A stretch of DNA of 51,578 nt from Acidiplasma aeolicum (lineage in GTDB: Archaea > Thermoplasmatota > Thermoplasmata > Thermoplasmatales > Thermoplasmataceae): assembly GCF_001402945.1 (NCBI RefSeq), contig NZ_LKBG01000001.1, positions 1 to 51,578 on the forward strand, given 5' to 3'. Positions within the stretch are counted from its first letter, which is position 1, and each line of letters starts with the position of its first letter. This document shows positions 25,184 to 34,168 of the stretch, in pieces. The position numbers and the translations under genes were made by a program. Under the pieces are notes generated by a model, which was given only the letters and a program-made list of their open reading frames with translations, had not been told where the DNA came from and searched no databases.

Positions 25184-26918
25184 AGGGGCTGCCATTCCAG
25201 TTATATTCGTATTTGCAATACTACTTGTAATTTTTTATTATTTTGATCATTACACTGGCCTTAAACTGGCAATTGCAGGAATTCTTGTTGCACCCGTTTT
25301 CTATATAGCATATCTTTTGTTAAGCTATACAGGGCCAAAGAAAAGCAGGTTATACGGTCTGGAAAACCTAACTGCAAAACTTCCTGCAATAAAAAAGCCA
25401 TCCGGGCATGTGGAATTCAAGTATAAGATGTTATGGACAGTCCTGATTGTCCTGCTTTATTTTGTTTTAACAAATGTTTACATATATGGTTTAAATACAA
25501 AGGATACAATAGATGTATTTGCATCTTTTAGGGCAATATTCGCAGGTGCTTCAGGATCATTAATGGATTTAGGTATTGGCCCCATAGTTACTGCAAGTAT
25601 TGTTATGCAGTTATTTGCCGGGGCCAAGATTTTCAATTTAGACCTTACAAATGCCGAGGATAAGGCCATTTATCAGGGTGTTCAAAAGCTGCTTGTTATT
25701 ATCATGATATTTGTTGAGGCAATACCCCAGGCCTTTGGTTTCCTGGTTCCGGATGCCTCTCTTGTTTCAAACCTTAATGCGGCTGCTCCTGGCTATGGAG
25801 AATTTCTTGCACAGTCAATTATAGTTTTGCAGCTTTTCTTTGGATCATACCTTGTATTTTTAATGGATGAGGTTGTTTCCAAATATGGTATAGGTTCAGG
25901 TATTTCATTATTCATCGCTGCAGGTGTATCACAACAATTATTTACAGGTACATTTAACTGGGTGCCATCCACAATTACAGCCCCATTATCGGTAAGCAAC
26001 CCACCTGCAGGTGCAATACCCAAGGCAATATACCTATTTTTAAACAGTCCGGCCAGTTTAACAAATACCGGCATGGAGCAGATACTATTTGCGCAGCCAA
26101 ATCCCATGATAGCATTAGTCGGCACCCTGTTAATATTCTTTATTGTTGCATATTTCCAGAGCAGCAAAATAGAATTGCCAATATCACATGAAAGGGTAAG
26201 GGGTGCAAGGGGAAGGTACCCGCTTCAATTATTATACGCATCAAATATACCGGTCATACTTGCCACAGCACTTCTGGCCAATATATCAATGTGGACATTA
26301 TTATTCTGGAGCAGTCCTGTGCTAAGCAAGATACCCATACTTGGTCATAATAAACTTCTTGGTGGCTATCCATCAGCAACACAGGTAACCGCATTGGGAA
26401 TATCAAACACAACCCCAACCAGCGGTCTAGCATACTACTTATACACACCAAATGGGCTATCGGACTGGCTGTTCCCTATACTCGAACCAAAAGTTTCCCA
26501 GAATGTACTGTTAGGGCACACACCAATAGAGGAGGTTATACACGTCATTGTATTTATGGCATTTCTCGTTGGTTTCAGTATTTTATTCGCTAAATTCTGG
26601 ATAGAAACTACAAACATGGGTGCAGGTGCCGTTGCCAGGCAGATAAGGTCAAGCGGCATGCAGATACCTGGTTTTAGAAGGGATCCGAGGGTAATGGAAA
26701 AGGTTTTAAGCAAGTACATACCTGCAATCACAATATTTAGCGGCGCCATAGTTGGTTTGCTGGCCGGTGGTGCAGATTTAATAGGAACCGTTGGTGACAC
26801 CAGTGGTACCGGCCTTTTACTTGCTGTTGGTATAGTAATTCAGTTCTACGAGGCAATGGGAAGGGAGCAGTTAATGGAAATGCATCCCATGATAAGACAG
26901 TTTTTCATTGGTGGATAA
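25161..26918 (+). CDS. secY: Preprotein translocase subunit SecY, extended form
   Basis: The 585-residue channel protein is about 100 residues longer than typical archaeal SecY. Two extra hydrophobic segments (about 12-28 and 33-56) precede the canonical start region near residues 65-110 (LTAKLPAIKKPSGHVEFKYKMLW, then TM1). Core motifs include GSLMDLGIGPIVTASIVMQL (plug and TM2), YGIGSGISLFIAAGV, ISHERVRGARGRYPLQLLYASNIPVI and, near the C-terminus, RQIRSSGMQIPGFRRDPRVMEKVLSKYIP, the cytoplasmic ribosome- and SRP-contacting loops. It forms the membrane pore with SecE and Sec61 beta, which are not in this window. It overlaps L15 and abuts adk. Confidence 0.95.
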   Translation: MTEIHRNKGAAIPVIFVFAILLVIFYYFDHYTGLKLAIAGILVAPVFYIAYLLLSYTGPKKSRLYGLENLTAKLPAIKKPSGHVEFKYKMLWTVLIVLLYFVLTNVYIYGLNTKDTIDVFASFRAIFAGASGSLMDLGIGPIVTASIVMQLFAGAKIFNLDLTNAEDKAIYQGVQKLLVIIMIFVEAIPQAFGFLVPDASLVSNLNAAAPGYGEFLAQSIIVLQLFFGSYLVFLMDEVVSKYGIGSGISLFIAAGVSQQLFTGTFNWVPSTITAPLSVSNPPAGAIPKAIYLFLNSPASLTNTGMEQILFAQPNPMIALVGTLLIFFIVAYFQSSKIELPISHERVRGARGRYPLQLLYASNIPVILATALLANISMWTLLFWSSPVLSKIPILGHNKLLGGYPSATQVTALGISNTTPTSGLAYYLYTPNGLSDWLFPILEPKVSQNVLLGHTPIEEVIHVIVFMAFLVGFSILFAKFWIETTNMGAGAVARQIRSSGMQIPGFRRDPRVMEKVLSKYIPAITIFSGAIVGLLAGGADLIGTVGDTSGTGLLLAVGIVIQFYEAMGREQLMEMHPMIRQFFIGG

Positions 26919-27461
26919 ATGAGGGTAATAGTTTCTGGTATTCCGGGGGTTGGCAAGTCCACTGTTATCGATCTGGTTTCGCAGAGATCCGATTATAGTG
27001 TTAAGAACTTTGGCACAATAATGTTTGAAACTGCAAGAACAATGTATCAAATTAATAACAGGGATGAAATGAGGAAGCTGGACATAAAGGCCCAGATAGA
27101 ACTTCAGAGAAATGCGGCCATTGAACTTGGAAAGATGGATAATATAATTATCGACACACATATGTCAATTAAATCACCATCAGGATATCTTCCAGGACTT
27201 CCTGAATGGGTTCTTAAGGAGCTAAATATATCATCATATTTTCTAATTGAGGCGGACCCTGATAAAATACTAACTCATAGATTGAATGACCCCACAAGGA
27301 TTAGGGATAATGACACAGAAAAAGATATAAAAGAACATCAGGAAATAAACAGGTATTATGCCGTTGCCTATTCTGTTTATTCAGGTGCCACAGTTAACTT
27401 TATATATAATCCAGAAAATCATCCAGAGGAAGCAGCAGAAAATATTTTGAGGAGGTTATAA
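26919..27461 (+). CDS. adkA: Archaeal adenylate kinase
   Basis: The 180-residue enzyme interconverts AMP + ATP and 2 ADP. It has the P-loop GIPGVGKST (7-15) and the archaeal-specific pattern QIELQRNAAIELGKMDNIIIDTHMSIKSPSGYLPGLPEWVL, where bacterial Adk differs. It starts one base after the SecY stop, as in other archaeal superoperons. Confidence 0.95.
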   Translation: MRVIVSGIPGVGKSTVIDLVSQRSDYSVKNFGTIMFETARTMYQINNRDEMRKLDIKAQIELQRNAAIELGKMDNIIIDTHMSIKSPSGYLPGLPEWVLKELNISSYFLIEADPDKILTHRLNDPTRIRDNDTEKDIKEHQEINRYYAVAYSVYSGATVNFIYNPENHPEEAAENILRRL

Positions 27462-27463
27462 AA

Positions 27464-28147
27464 ATGCAACAGGCAAATAAACCCGCAGCCCAGCAGCAGA
27501 TGCAAAAGTTTTTGATGATAGAGTTTATATTCATGTTTGCTGGTCTTGGGTTAATATTTATTATTAGCGATCCAGCAATAAGGAATCCCATAGGATACGA
27601 TATGAACAAGGTATTTATGCCAATACTTGGATTTCATTATCAGTACCCTATCTTAACCATAATGCTTACAGGTATTATATTAGGTTTAATATCATCGATA
27701 CCAAGGTATTTTTTCACTGACTGGATTAAAATGGGTAAGGCACAAACTGTCAGCAGGGCATATCAGCAGGCGATGAGACAGGCGATGCGTGATGGTGACA
27801 GGGTAAAGGTTCAGAAACTGCAAAAAATGTCCATGGAGAGACAGATGGATCAGGCTGCAATATCAATGAATACAATGAAACCTCTATTTGTTACAGAGGT
27901 TTTTTTCTTTTTGATCTTTATCTGGCTTTATGTATTCATACTGACATTAAATTATCAGGTTGTTGCAATGCCATGGGATTTTGATCTTAACATAGTAACC
28001 ACAAAGGTTTATATAATACCATTATGGATGGCCCTTTATACACTTGGAAACTTGGCTGTCGGTTATTTTGTAACAATGATCATGAAATATGTTGATTTTA
28101 CATACAAAATAAAGAAAATTGAGGAGGAGGAAGCCTCTTCACTATGA
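27464..28147 (+). CDS. DUF106 / EMC3-TMCO1-like membrane insertase (Oxa1 superfamily)
   Basis: The 227-residue protein has hydrophobic segments at about 17-34, 58-80, 141-165 and 188-212. Between the second and third lies a polar, positively charged helical hairpin (TVSRAYQQAMRQAMRDGDRVKVQKLQKMSMERQMDQ). That is the arrangement of the archaeal DUF106 family, which is related to YidC/Oxa1/Get1/EMC3/TMCO1 and is thought to insert membrane proteins. Its place next to secY supports that role. It overlaps cmk by 4 bp. Confidence 0.85.
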   Translation: MQQANKPAAQQQMQKFLMIEFIFMFAGLGLIFIISDPAIRNPIGYDMNKVFMPILGFHYQYPILTIMLTGIILGLISSIPRYFFTDWIKMGKAQTVSRAYQQAMRQAMRDGDRVKVQKLQKMSMERQMDQAAISMNTMKPLFVTEVFFFLIFIWLYVFILTLNYQVVAMPWDFDLNIVTTKVYIIPLWMALYTLGNLAVGYFVTMIMKYVDFTYKIKKIEEEEASSL

Positions 28148-28662
28148 TAGTTACAATAAGTGGTGAATCAGGATCAGGTAAAACAACGGTTGGAAAATTA
28201 CTGGCAGATAAATTAAATTATAGATTTTATTCTGGTGGTTATTTTTTTAGAAAGAAGGCTGAAGAGTACCACATGAGCCTGATTGAGTTTAGCAAATACG
28301 CAGAGGAAAATAAAAATATAGATATGGAGGAGGACAATTCAATTCTTAATTTTATGAGGGAAAATGACAATATAATAATAGAATCAAGGTTGTGTGGATA
28401 TCTTTCAAAACATAATAATATAGATGCCTTAAGAATTTTTCTGGAGGCTGATGAAGAGACACGTATATCAAGGATATATTCACGCGATAATAATGCCGGG
28501 AGATCATCAATAATATGCCGTGAGAGGTCTGAATTAAGAAGATATATGACATTTTATGGTATTGATTATCGAAATTACATATATTATGATTATATAATTA
28601 AAACAGAACTGTACCGGCCGGAGGATATTGTTAATTATATTTATTCTATTATCAATAGATAA
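28144..28662 (+). CDS. cmk: Archaeal cytidylate kinase
   Basis: The 172-residue kinase phosphorylates CMP/dCMP. It has the P-loop SGESGSGKTT (6-15), YRFYSGGYFFRKKAEEYHMSLIEFSKYAE, IIIESRLCGYLS and RISRIYSRDN. The length agrees with the small archaeal type. It lies in the usual adk-DUF106-cmk-cbf5 order. Confidence 0.92.
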   Translation: MIVTISGESGSGKTTVGKLLADKLNYRFYSGGYFFRKKAEEYHMSLIEFSKYAEENKNIDMEEDNSILNFMRENDNIIIESRLCGYLSKHNNIDALRIFLEADEETRISRIYSRDNNAGRSSIICRERSELRRYMTFYGIDYRNYIYYDYIIKTELYRPEDIVNYIYSIINR

Positions 28663-28663
28663 C

Positions 28664-28702
28664 ATGGAAAATATTAAGTGCATAATCTCAATAAAGCTGT
28701 AA
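28664..28702 (+). other. 12-codon micro-ORF ahead of cbf5
   Basis: One base after the cmk stop an ATG opens a frame of 12 codons (MENIKCIISIKL) that stops 3 bp before the cbf5 ATG. Its first 12 nt are identical to the first 12 nt of cbf5. It might be a leader that feeds ribosomes to cbf5 or simply a duplicated start region. No direct evidence of translation is available. Confidence 0.25.
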
Positions 28703-28705
28703 CTT

Positions 28706-29755
28706 ATGGAAAATATTGAAAACAGTATAAATGGATTCATTGTACTAGATAAACCGGCAGGTCCAACAAGCCATCAGGTGGATTCGTGGGTAAGGGATAT
28801 TACCGGTGAAAAAAAGGTTGGCCATATAGGCACTCTTGATCCAAATGTTTCTGGGGTTCTTGTCATGGCCCTGGGCAAGGCCACAAAGCTAATTGACATA
28901 GTGCATGAAAGGCCAAAGGAATATGTTGCAGTTATGAGATTTTATAAAGAACTTCAAGAAAAAGATATAAGATCAGTATTCTCCCAATTTACTGGAAAGA
29001 TATACCAGCTTCCACCAGTAAGGTCGGCCGTAAGCAGGGAATTAAGGATAAGGGAAATATATTCATTGGATGTACTTGAAATAAAGGATAAGCTTGTTTT
29101 ATTTAAGGTGAAATGTGAATCCGGTACTTACATAAGAACATTATGCACTGATATAGGTTATGTTGCAGGCCCAGGCGGACAGATGGCAGATTTAAGGCGG
29201 TTATCGACTGGAGATTTCACAGAGAATATGGCACACACCCTGCAGGATTTGAGTGATGCTGTTATTTTGTCAAAACTTGGTAAGCCCGAATACCTTAATA
29301 ATATGATTATAGGTATGGACTTTATTTTTAAGAACACACCAAAAATTATAATTAAAAAGAGTGCCATTAAGAACATTCTTAAGGGATCAGATATATTCCC
29401 ACCCGGCATTAAAACTGTGCTGGGGAACCCCAGAAAGGGGGACAGGGTGGCAGTGTATTCAGAGGAAAATGAATTAATAGCCTATGGAACAATGCTTGTG
29501 GATACACTTAATGACCTAAAGGCTGTTGACATAGATGGGCTTCTTGTGGAGAGTGATAACGGTGGAAAAGATAATGTGGTACGGCGTGGTGAGGAACGGA
29601 AAAATATACCGGTTTATAAACCTGGAAAAAGATTACATAAAAATACTGAACATGCTAAGGAGCGGAATAATACCGGAAACGGAAAAAAACCCATCAGAAA
29701 CCATACCGGATTTAAGGGAAATAATTCTTTCTTACGAAAAGGAAAGAATAAATGA
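28706..29755 (+). CDS. cbf5: H/ACA guide RNP pseudouridine synthase Cbf5
   Basis: The 349-residue protein has the TruB-type catalytic domain, NGFIVLDKPAGPTSHQVDSWV and HIGTLDPNVSGVLVMALG with nucleophile Asp45, then SGTYIRTLCTDIG. It also has a C-terminal PUA domain (about 215-285, including PGIKTVLGNPRKGDRVAVYSEENELIAYG). It modifies rRNA and tRNA uridines, guided by H/ACA RNAs or alone. After about residue 288 there is a basic, low-complexity tail of some 60 residues that other archaeal Cbf5 proteins generally lack. The coding of this tail overlaps the start of the nop5 gene in another frame. Confidence 0.95.
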   Translation: MENIENSINGFIVLDKPAGPTSHQVDSWVRDITGEKKVGHIGTLDPNVSGVLVMALGKATKLIDIVHERPKEYVAVMRFYKELQEKDIRSVFSQFTGKIYQLPPVRSAVSRELRIREIYSLDVLEIKDKLVLFKVKCESGTYIRTLCTDIGYVAGPGGQMADLRRLSTGDFTENMAHTLQDLSDAVILSKLGKPEYLNNMIIGMDFIFKNTPKIIIKKSAIKNILKGSDIFPPGIKTVLGNPRKGDRVAVYSEENELIAYGTMLVDTLNDLKAVDIDGLLVESDNGGKDNVVRRGEERKNIPVYKPGKRLHKNTEHAKERNNTGNGKKPIRNHTGFKGNNSFLRKGKNK

Positions 29756-30359
29756 GGAATTCTCAGGAGACCAGTACATTATAAAAATATATTCGGTTAA
29801 AAGGGAACTTGATGAGATTATAAATTTATATCTTGAAAAATTACTGTCAATTTATATGATTATGGACATAAACTACGGTAACGATCCATGTGCATATTTT
29901 AATAAATTATTAAATTCCGATGTAAATGATATAGACCGGCTAATAGCAAATATGGGCATTGAGTTATGCCAGTTCAGGGAGAAAATAAGCGATTATCTTT
30001 ATTCAAAATTAAACAATTACATGCCAAATACAGTAAAATTAATAGGGTATGATTTATGCCTGGAATTTCTCTGGAAAAGTGGTGGTTTAAAAAATCTTGT
30101 AAAGTACCCTGCAAGTACATTACAAATTCTGGGTGCTGAAAAGTCATTTTTTAAGCATATGCGTACAGGGTCACCATCACCAAAATATGGCATACTTTTT
30201 AATTATCCCGGCCTTTCCTCACTTCCGGTAAAAAAGCGTGGAAAGATAGCAAGAATAATTGCCAATAAGATGGCCATAACCATAAAAATGGATTATTTTG
30301 GGAGGTCAGGAGACGTGCAATCCATGAGGGATTATATACTTGAAAAAATGAAAAATTAG
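29574..30359 (+). CDS. nop5: C/D box guide RNP core protein Nop5 (Nop56/58 family)
   Basis: The C-terminal half carries the Nop domain: STLQILGAEKSFFKHMR, GSPSPKYGILFNYPGLSSLPVKKRGKIARIIANKMAITIKMDYFG. A coiled-coil-type segment with INEEFSGDQYIIKIYSVKRELDEIINLYLEKLL matches the middle of archaeal Nop5. Nop5 bridges fibrillarin and L7Ae in 2'-O-methylation RNPs. The start at 29574 (MWYGVVRNGKIYRFI) gives 261 residues, shorter than typical Nop5, with a reduced fibrillarin-binding N-terminus. It means a 182-bp overlap with cbf5; a start at 29535 or an internal start is possible. No fibrillarin gene lies nearby. This ends the superoperon, with a 4-bp convergent overlap with purF. Confidence 0.85.
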   Translation: MWYGVVRNGKIYRFINLEKDYIKILNMLRSGIIPETEKNPSETIPDLREIILSYEKERINEEFSGDQYIIKIYSVKRELDEIINLYLEKLLSIYMIMDINYGNDPCAYFNKLLNSDVNDIDRLIANMGIELCQFREKISDYLYSKLNNYMPNTVKLIGYDLCLEFLWKSGGLKNLVKYPASTLQILGAEKSFFKHMRTGSPSPKYGILFNYPGLSSLPVKKRGKIARIIANKMAITIKMDYFGRSGDVQSMRDYILEKMKN

Positions 30360-31753
30360 GTATAATTTGGCTTTGCAAACGGTGGGATTTCCTCAGGATA
30401 TCTGCCTGTCAGGCAGCCAGTACACAGATTTGATATGCCTATGGCCTTTTTAAGCCCGTTTATTGAGAGATACCCCAGTGAATCCGCACCTATCTCATTT
30501 TTAATGTTCTCCACTGTCTTTTCGTTTGCAATAAATTCATCCTTAGTTTTCATATCCACACCAAAATAGCAGGGTGCAATAATTGGAGGTGACCCTATCC
30601 TTACATGAATTTTTCCCGCGCCATCCTTTTTAAGCAGGCTAATAATGAATTTCATTGTATTTCCACGAACAATACTATCATCTATAAGAACAATATCCTT
30701 ACCTGATATCTCTGATTTTATGGGGTTAAGTTTTAATTTTATTGCATTATACCTGCTTTGCTGATCAGGCATGATAAAGGTTCTATCAGAATATCTATTC
30801 TTGATCAGCCCCTCACTGTACGGTATTCCAAGCTGCACTGCATATCCCAGGGCCTGCGACCTTCCAGAATCAGGTACAGGTATTACAACATCAGCCACTG
30901 CAGGTTCTTCTATTGCAAGTATTTTCCCCAGATTATACCTGACATTAAAAACCTCCCTGCCATCTATAATGCTATCAGGCCTGGCAAAATAGACATACTC
31001 AAACATACAGTGGGAATGCTGCCATTCTATGGTAAATATGCTTTTAATTACACCATTGTTTATCTCAACAAGCTCACCTGGTTTAACATCCCGTATCAAT
31101 TCACCTGAAACTGTGTCTATTGCAGCGCTCTCTGAGGCTATCATGATGCCATCAGAATTCTTTCCTATTACCAAAGGCCTGTATCCCCTGGGGTCTCTTA
31201 AAGCATATAATGTATTATTAATTAGTATGGCCGCTGCATATGAACCTTTAAGTTTAAACATGGCCTTTTTAATTCCATCATATATTCCATATTTATTTAT
31301 CTCACTGGCCATTAAAATGAGCATTACCTCAGTATCGCTGGAGCTTGTGAATATATATCCATTTTTTTTAAGTTCCTCCCTGAGATCATGTGCATTGGTT
31401 ATCTCACCATTGTGTGATATCCCTATATAACCAAGAGAACTGGAAATAACAAAAGGACCAGCATTTTCAATTCCCTTGGAACCTGAGGTAGAATACCTGT
31501 TATGGCCTATTCCTATATTACCAGGCAAAGACGACGATTTAAAAACCTCTGATACAAGTCCCATGCCCTTGTTTATATGTATACTTCCATCATAGGTGGC
31601 CATTCCTGAACTTTCCTGGCCTCTATGCTGAAGGGCCTTTAATCCAAACAAAATATTTATAAAGGCATTATTACCGTAGTATCCAACCACGGCACATTCT
31701 TCACTTGGCTTTTGCCCAGTTGTAGTGTCTGATTCTGGGTGATGGGAATCCAC
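30356..31753 (-). CDS. purF: Amidophosphoribosyltransferase (PurF)
   Basis: The 465-residue enzyme makes phosphoribosylamine from PRPP and glutamine, the first step of purine synthesis. The N-terminal nucleophile is Cys20 (EECAVVGYYG), preceded by a 19-residue propeptide. Glutaminase motifs are LQHRGQESSGMA, GHNRYSTSG and SHNGEITN; the PRPP loop is VLIDDSIVRGNT. Cysteines in SHCMFEYVYFARPDS, APCYFG and NLCTGC match the four ligands of the [4Fe-4S]-containing Bacillus-type enzyme. The start is GTG at 31753. The first 53 bp overlap the end of rpl37e in another frame, so the propeptide is encoded inside a ribosomal gene. Confidence 0.95.
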   Translation of the reverse strand: MDSHHPESDTTTGQKPSEECAVVGYYGNNAFINILFGLKALQHRGQESSGMATYDGSIHINKGMGLVSEVFKSSSLPGNIGIGHNRYSTSGSKGIENAGPFVISSSLGYIGISHNGEITNAHDLREELKKNGYIFTSSSDTEVMLILMASEINKYGIYDGIKKAMFKLKGSYAAAILINNTLYALRDPRGYRPLVIGKNSDGIMIASESAAIDTVSGELIRDVKPGELVEINNGVIKSIFTIEWQHSHCMFEYVYFARPDSIIDGREVFNVRYNLGKILAIEEPAVADVVIPVPDSGRSQALGYAVQLGIPYSEGLIKNRYSDRTFIMPDQQSRYNAIKLKLNPIKSEISGKDIVLIDDSIVRGNTMKFIISLLKKDGAGKIHVRIGSPPIIAPCYFGVDMKTKDEFIANEKTVENIKNEIGADSLGYLSINGLKKAIGISNLCTGCLTGRYPEEIPPFAKPNYT

Positions 31754-31865
31754 AGTAGGAACACCTTTTTTGCCTTATATTATAACTGTTATGGCCGCAC
31801 CTTCTGCAACGTATGTGCATTTTTTTATTATTCATTTTTCCCATTGCTGCTGTACCATTGCTCAT
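31701..31865 (-). CDS. rpl37e: Large-subunit ribosomal protein L37e
   Basis: This 54-residue protein is read from the ATG at 31865 to the TGA at 31701-31703 on the minus strand. It has the L37e zinc ribbon, Cys20/Cys23 and Cys35/Cys38 (IRCRRCG and RCSYCGFP), followed by the basic end SPRIRHYNWAKAK. It starts one base after the LSm stop, with a GGAGG site at the end of the LSm gene. Its 3' part overlaps purF by 53 bp. The LSm-L37e-purF order is found in other archaea. Confidence 0.95.
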   Translation of the reverse strand: MSNGTAAMGKMNNKKMHIRCRRCGHNSYNIRQKRCSYCGFPSPRIRHYNWAKAK

Positions 31866-31866
31866 T

Positions 31867-32118
31867 TTAATCTCCTCCTGATGGTGATATAAATATTATA
31901 TTGTCACCTCTTAAAAGCATCTTATCAAACACACCCTTATTCTCTCCATTAATTGTTTCTGATACATTTTTAAGTACCAAGTTCATGTATATATCATACC
32001 CTTCAAGTATCCCTGAATAGCTTCTGGATCCCTTAACATCTATCATAATGTTTTTCTCAAGTGAATTTTTTAATGTATCCATGGGTCTCGCAATGAATCC
32101 TGGTTTATTATTTGCCAT
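31867..32118 (-). CDS. Archaeal Sm-like protein (LSm)
   Basis: The start at 32118 (MANNKPGFIARPMDTLKNSL) is chosen because GGTGA lies 5 nt upstream; a start at 32130 would overlap that site. The 83-residue protein has the Sm1 motif KNIMIDVKGSRSYSGILEGYDIYMNLVLKNV and the Sm2 motif MLLRGDNIIFI. Archaeal LSm proteins form heptameric rings that bind U-rich RNA. It heads the LSm-rpl37e-purF operon. Confidence 0.94.
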   Translation of the reverse strand: MANNKPGFIARPMDTLKNSLEKNIMIDVKGSRSYSGILEGYDIYMNLVLKNVSETINGENKGVFDKMLLRGDNIIFISPSGGD

Positions 32119-32237
32119 TATTTTCACCATCCAAATTATTAATTACAACGTAATATAGAAATGATATAATAACTTTTATGAAACTTATATAATTTATGTT
32201 TAATTATATATATTATTGGTTATCTATTTTAAAAAAT

Positions 32238-32699
32238 CTATTGGGTTTTTTTAATATTTTGTCTTGATATTATAAAGCTTGAAAATGAAAGTGCCACAAT
32301 TAAAACTGAAATTGATATAATCTCATTAAATTCTATTGCGGAAGAAAATTTGGCCTGAAAAATTATTAATAATATTTCCCTTGCTGAAAACGAGATGGCT
32401 GCATTTAAGATATACTGTACTGTTTTGCCTGTACCATCAAAAAAGTCTGATACACTTTCATATATCTCAAAAATAACAACCGCTAAAAGGGAATTTTCAA
32501 CTATTATATCTATGAATGTATATAAAATGTTCTCCCCGCTGCCTTTATAATACAAAACACTGTTATATATTGCAATGATCATGTAAACTATTACAGCAAT
32601 AAATGCCGCCAGAAGAAGAATTTTTAACAAAACTGTAATCGCATTAATAAGCTTTTTATCCAGATTTTCAAATCTATAGTTCATGTAAAATTGCATCAT
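32238..32699 (-). CDS. Four-helix membrane protein, PsiE-like
   Basis: The 153-residue protein has four hydrophobic segments (about 17-45, 60-80, 88-112 and 122-146). The RE pair in FSAREILLIIF at the start of the third loop/helix is reminiscent of the phosphate-starvation-inducible PsiE family. The function of that family is unknown. The gene is monocistronic, upstream of the LSm operon on the same strand but separated by about 100 bp. Confidence 0.5.
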   Translation of the reverse strand: MMQFYMNYRFENLDKKLINAITVLLKILLLAAFIAVIVYMIIAIYNSVLYYKGSGENILYTFIDIIVENSLLAVVIFEIYESVSDFFDGTGKTVQYILNAAISFSAREILLIIFQAKFSSAIEFNEIISISVLIVALSFSSFIISRQNIKKTQ

Positions 32700-32796
32700 A
32701 TAGATTTATTTAATTATTTTTCTAAATCAATTTAGTAAAAATATGTAGGGAATTTTTAATTGAAAAATTCTAAATTCTTAAAAGGTATTAACAATA

Positions 32797-34065
32797 ATGA
32801 ATTCTGAGGAATTATTTAAGGAGGCACAAACCTTATTTCCAATGGGTGTCAATTCACCGGTGCGTTACTATAAGCCAGTCCCTGTAATATTTAAACATGG
32901 ATATGGGTCCAAAATTTATGATGTTGAAAATCACGAATATATTGACTATTCCCTTGCATTTGGCCCCATGATACTTGGCCATGCCAATAAAACTGTAGCA
33001 GAAAAGATAAAAAATCAGGTGGATTCAGGCATACTTTTTGGCTCACTTACCGAAAATGAGGTAAAGCTTGGAGAGATTATACGGAATGCGGTAGGATCGA
33101 TAAAAATGATGAGGTTTACCAACTCTGGAACAGAGGCAACAATGCATGCTATAAGGCTTGCCAGGGGGTTTACCGGCAGAAAGCTTATAGTAAAGATGGA
33201 GGGTGGATATCATGGTGCACATGATTATGCATTGATTAAATCTGGAAGTGGAAATATAACATTCGGCGTCCCATCATCTGCCGGCGTTCCAGAAGAGGTT
33301 TCAAAGACTGTTCTGGTTGGACAGTATAACGACATTGAAAGTATAGAGACATTATTTAAACAGTACGGCAATGATATAGCATGTGTTATAACAGAACCTG
33401 TACTTGGAAACATAGGCGTTGTAAGTCCAAAAAATGACTTTTTAAAATCTCTCAGGGAAATCACAGAAAAATATTCTTCCCTTTTGATTTTTGATGAGGT
33501 TATTACTGGATTCAGATTCGCCTTTAAGGGTTATCAGGACATTATTGGCATAAAACCTGATCTTACAACCATGGGTAAAATTATAGGTGGTGGAGCCCCA
33601 ATAGGTCTTTTCGGAGGCCGTGAGGACATCATGGAAAAGATCAGCCCAAGCGGGGATGTCTATGAGGCTGGAACATTTTCAGGAAATCCATTATCAACCG
33701 CTGCAGGGATAGCCACACTGGAAATTTTAAGAAATAAGGATTATAACTACATTAATAACTATGCCAGCATGCTGGGAAAGGCTCTGGAAGAAATTACATC
33801 AGAACTGCATATGGATGTCCAAATAAATGTTGCATATTCAATGCTCCAAATGTTTTTCAATAAAACTCCTGTTGTTGATTACAGAACTGCCATTTCATCA
33901 GATGCAAATAAGTTTAGGAGGCTCTTTATGGAATTATTAAAACTTGGCATATATGTACCCCCAAGCCAATTTGAAACACAGTTCATAAGCTTTGCACATA
34001 CAGATTCAGATCTAAATAAAACTGTGGATGCATACACAAAGGCCCTGGAAAGCATTAGAGATTAA
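32797..34065 (+). CDS. hemL: Glutamate-1-semialdehyde 2,1-aminomutase
   Basis: The 422-residue class III aminotransferase-fold enzyme turns glutamate-1-semialdehyde into 5-aminolevulinate. Motifs are [60 protein letters not shown] and the PLP lysine Lys261 in [14 protein letters not shown], then [13 protein letters not shown]. It is followed after about 100 bp by hemA, giving both steps of the C5 route to haem. The gap contains A/T-rich promoter-like sequence, so hemA may have its own start. Confidence 0.95.
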   Translation: MNSEELFKEAQTLFPMGVNSPVRYYKPVPVIFKHGYGSKIYDVENHEYIDYSLAFGPMILGHANKTVAEKIKNQVDSGILFGSLTENEVKLGEIIRNAVGSIKMMRFTNSGTEATMHAIRLARGFTGRKLIVKMEGGYHGAHDYALIKSGSGNITFGVPSSAGVPEEVSKTVLVGQYNDIESIETLFKQYGNDIACVITEPVLGNIGVVSPKNDFLKSLREITEKYSSLLIFDEVITGFRFAFKGYQDIIGIKPDLTTMGKIIGGGAPIGLFGGREDIMEKISPSGDVYEAGTFSGNPLSTAAGIATLEILRNKDYNYINNYASMLGKALEEITSELHMDVQINVAYSMLQMFFNKTPVVDYRTAISSDANKFRRLFMELLKLGIYVPPSQFETQFISFAHTDSDLNKTVDAYTKALESIRD

Positions 34066-34168
34066 TATAAGTGATATATAAACAAATTATGGCTAAATTT
34101 TTTAGTTATTAAAATTTTTCATTTACCAACTAATTTATATAATTTCAAATTATTAAGATTAGACACGT

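Noticed and set aside
32119-32130. Four-residue longer LSm start
   Set aside because: It would begin within or at the GGTGA ribosome site used for the start at 32118.
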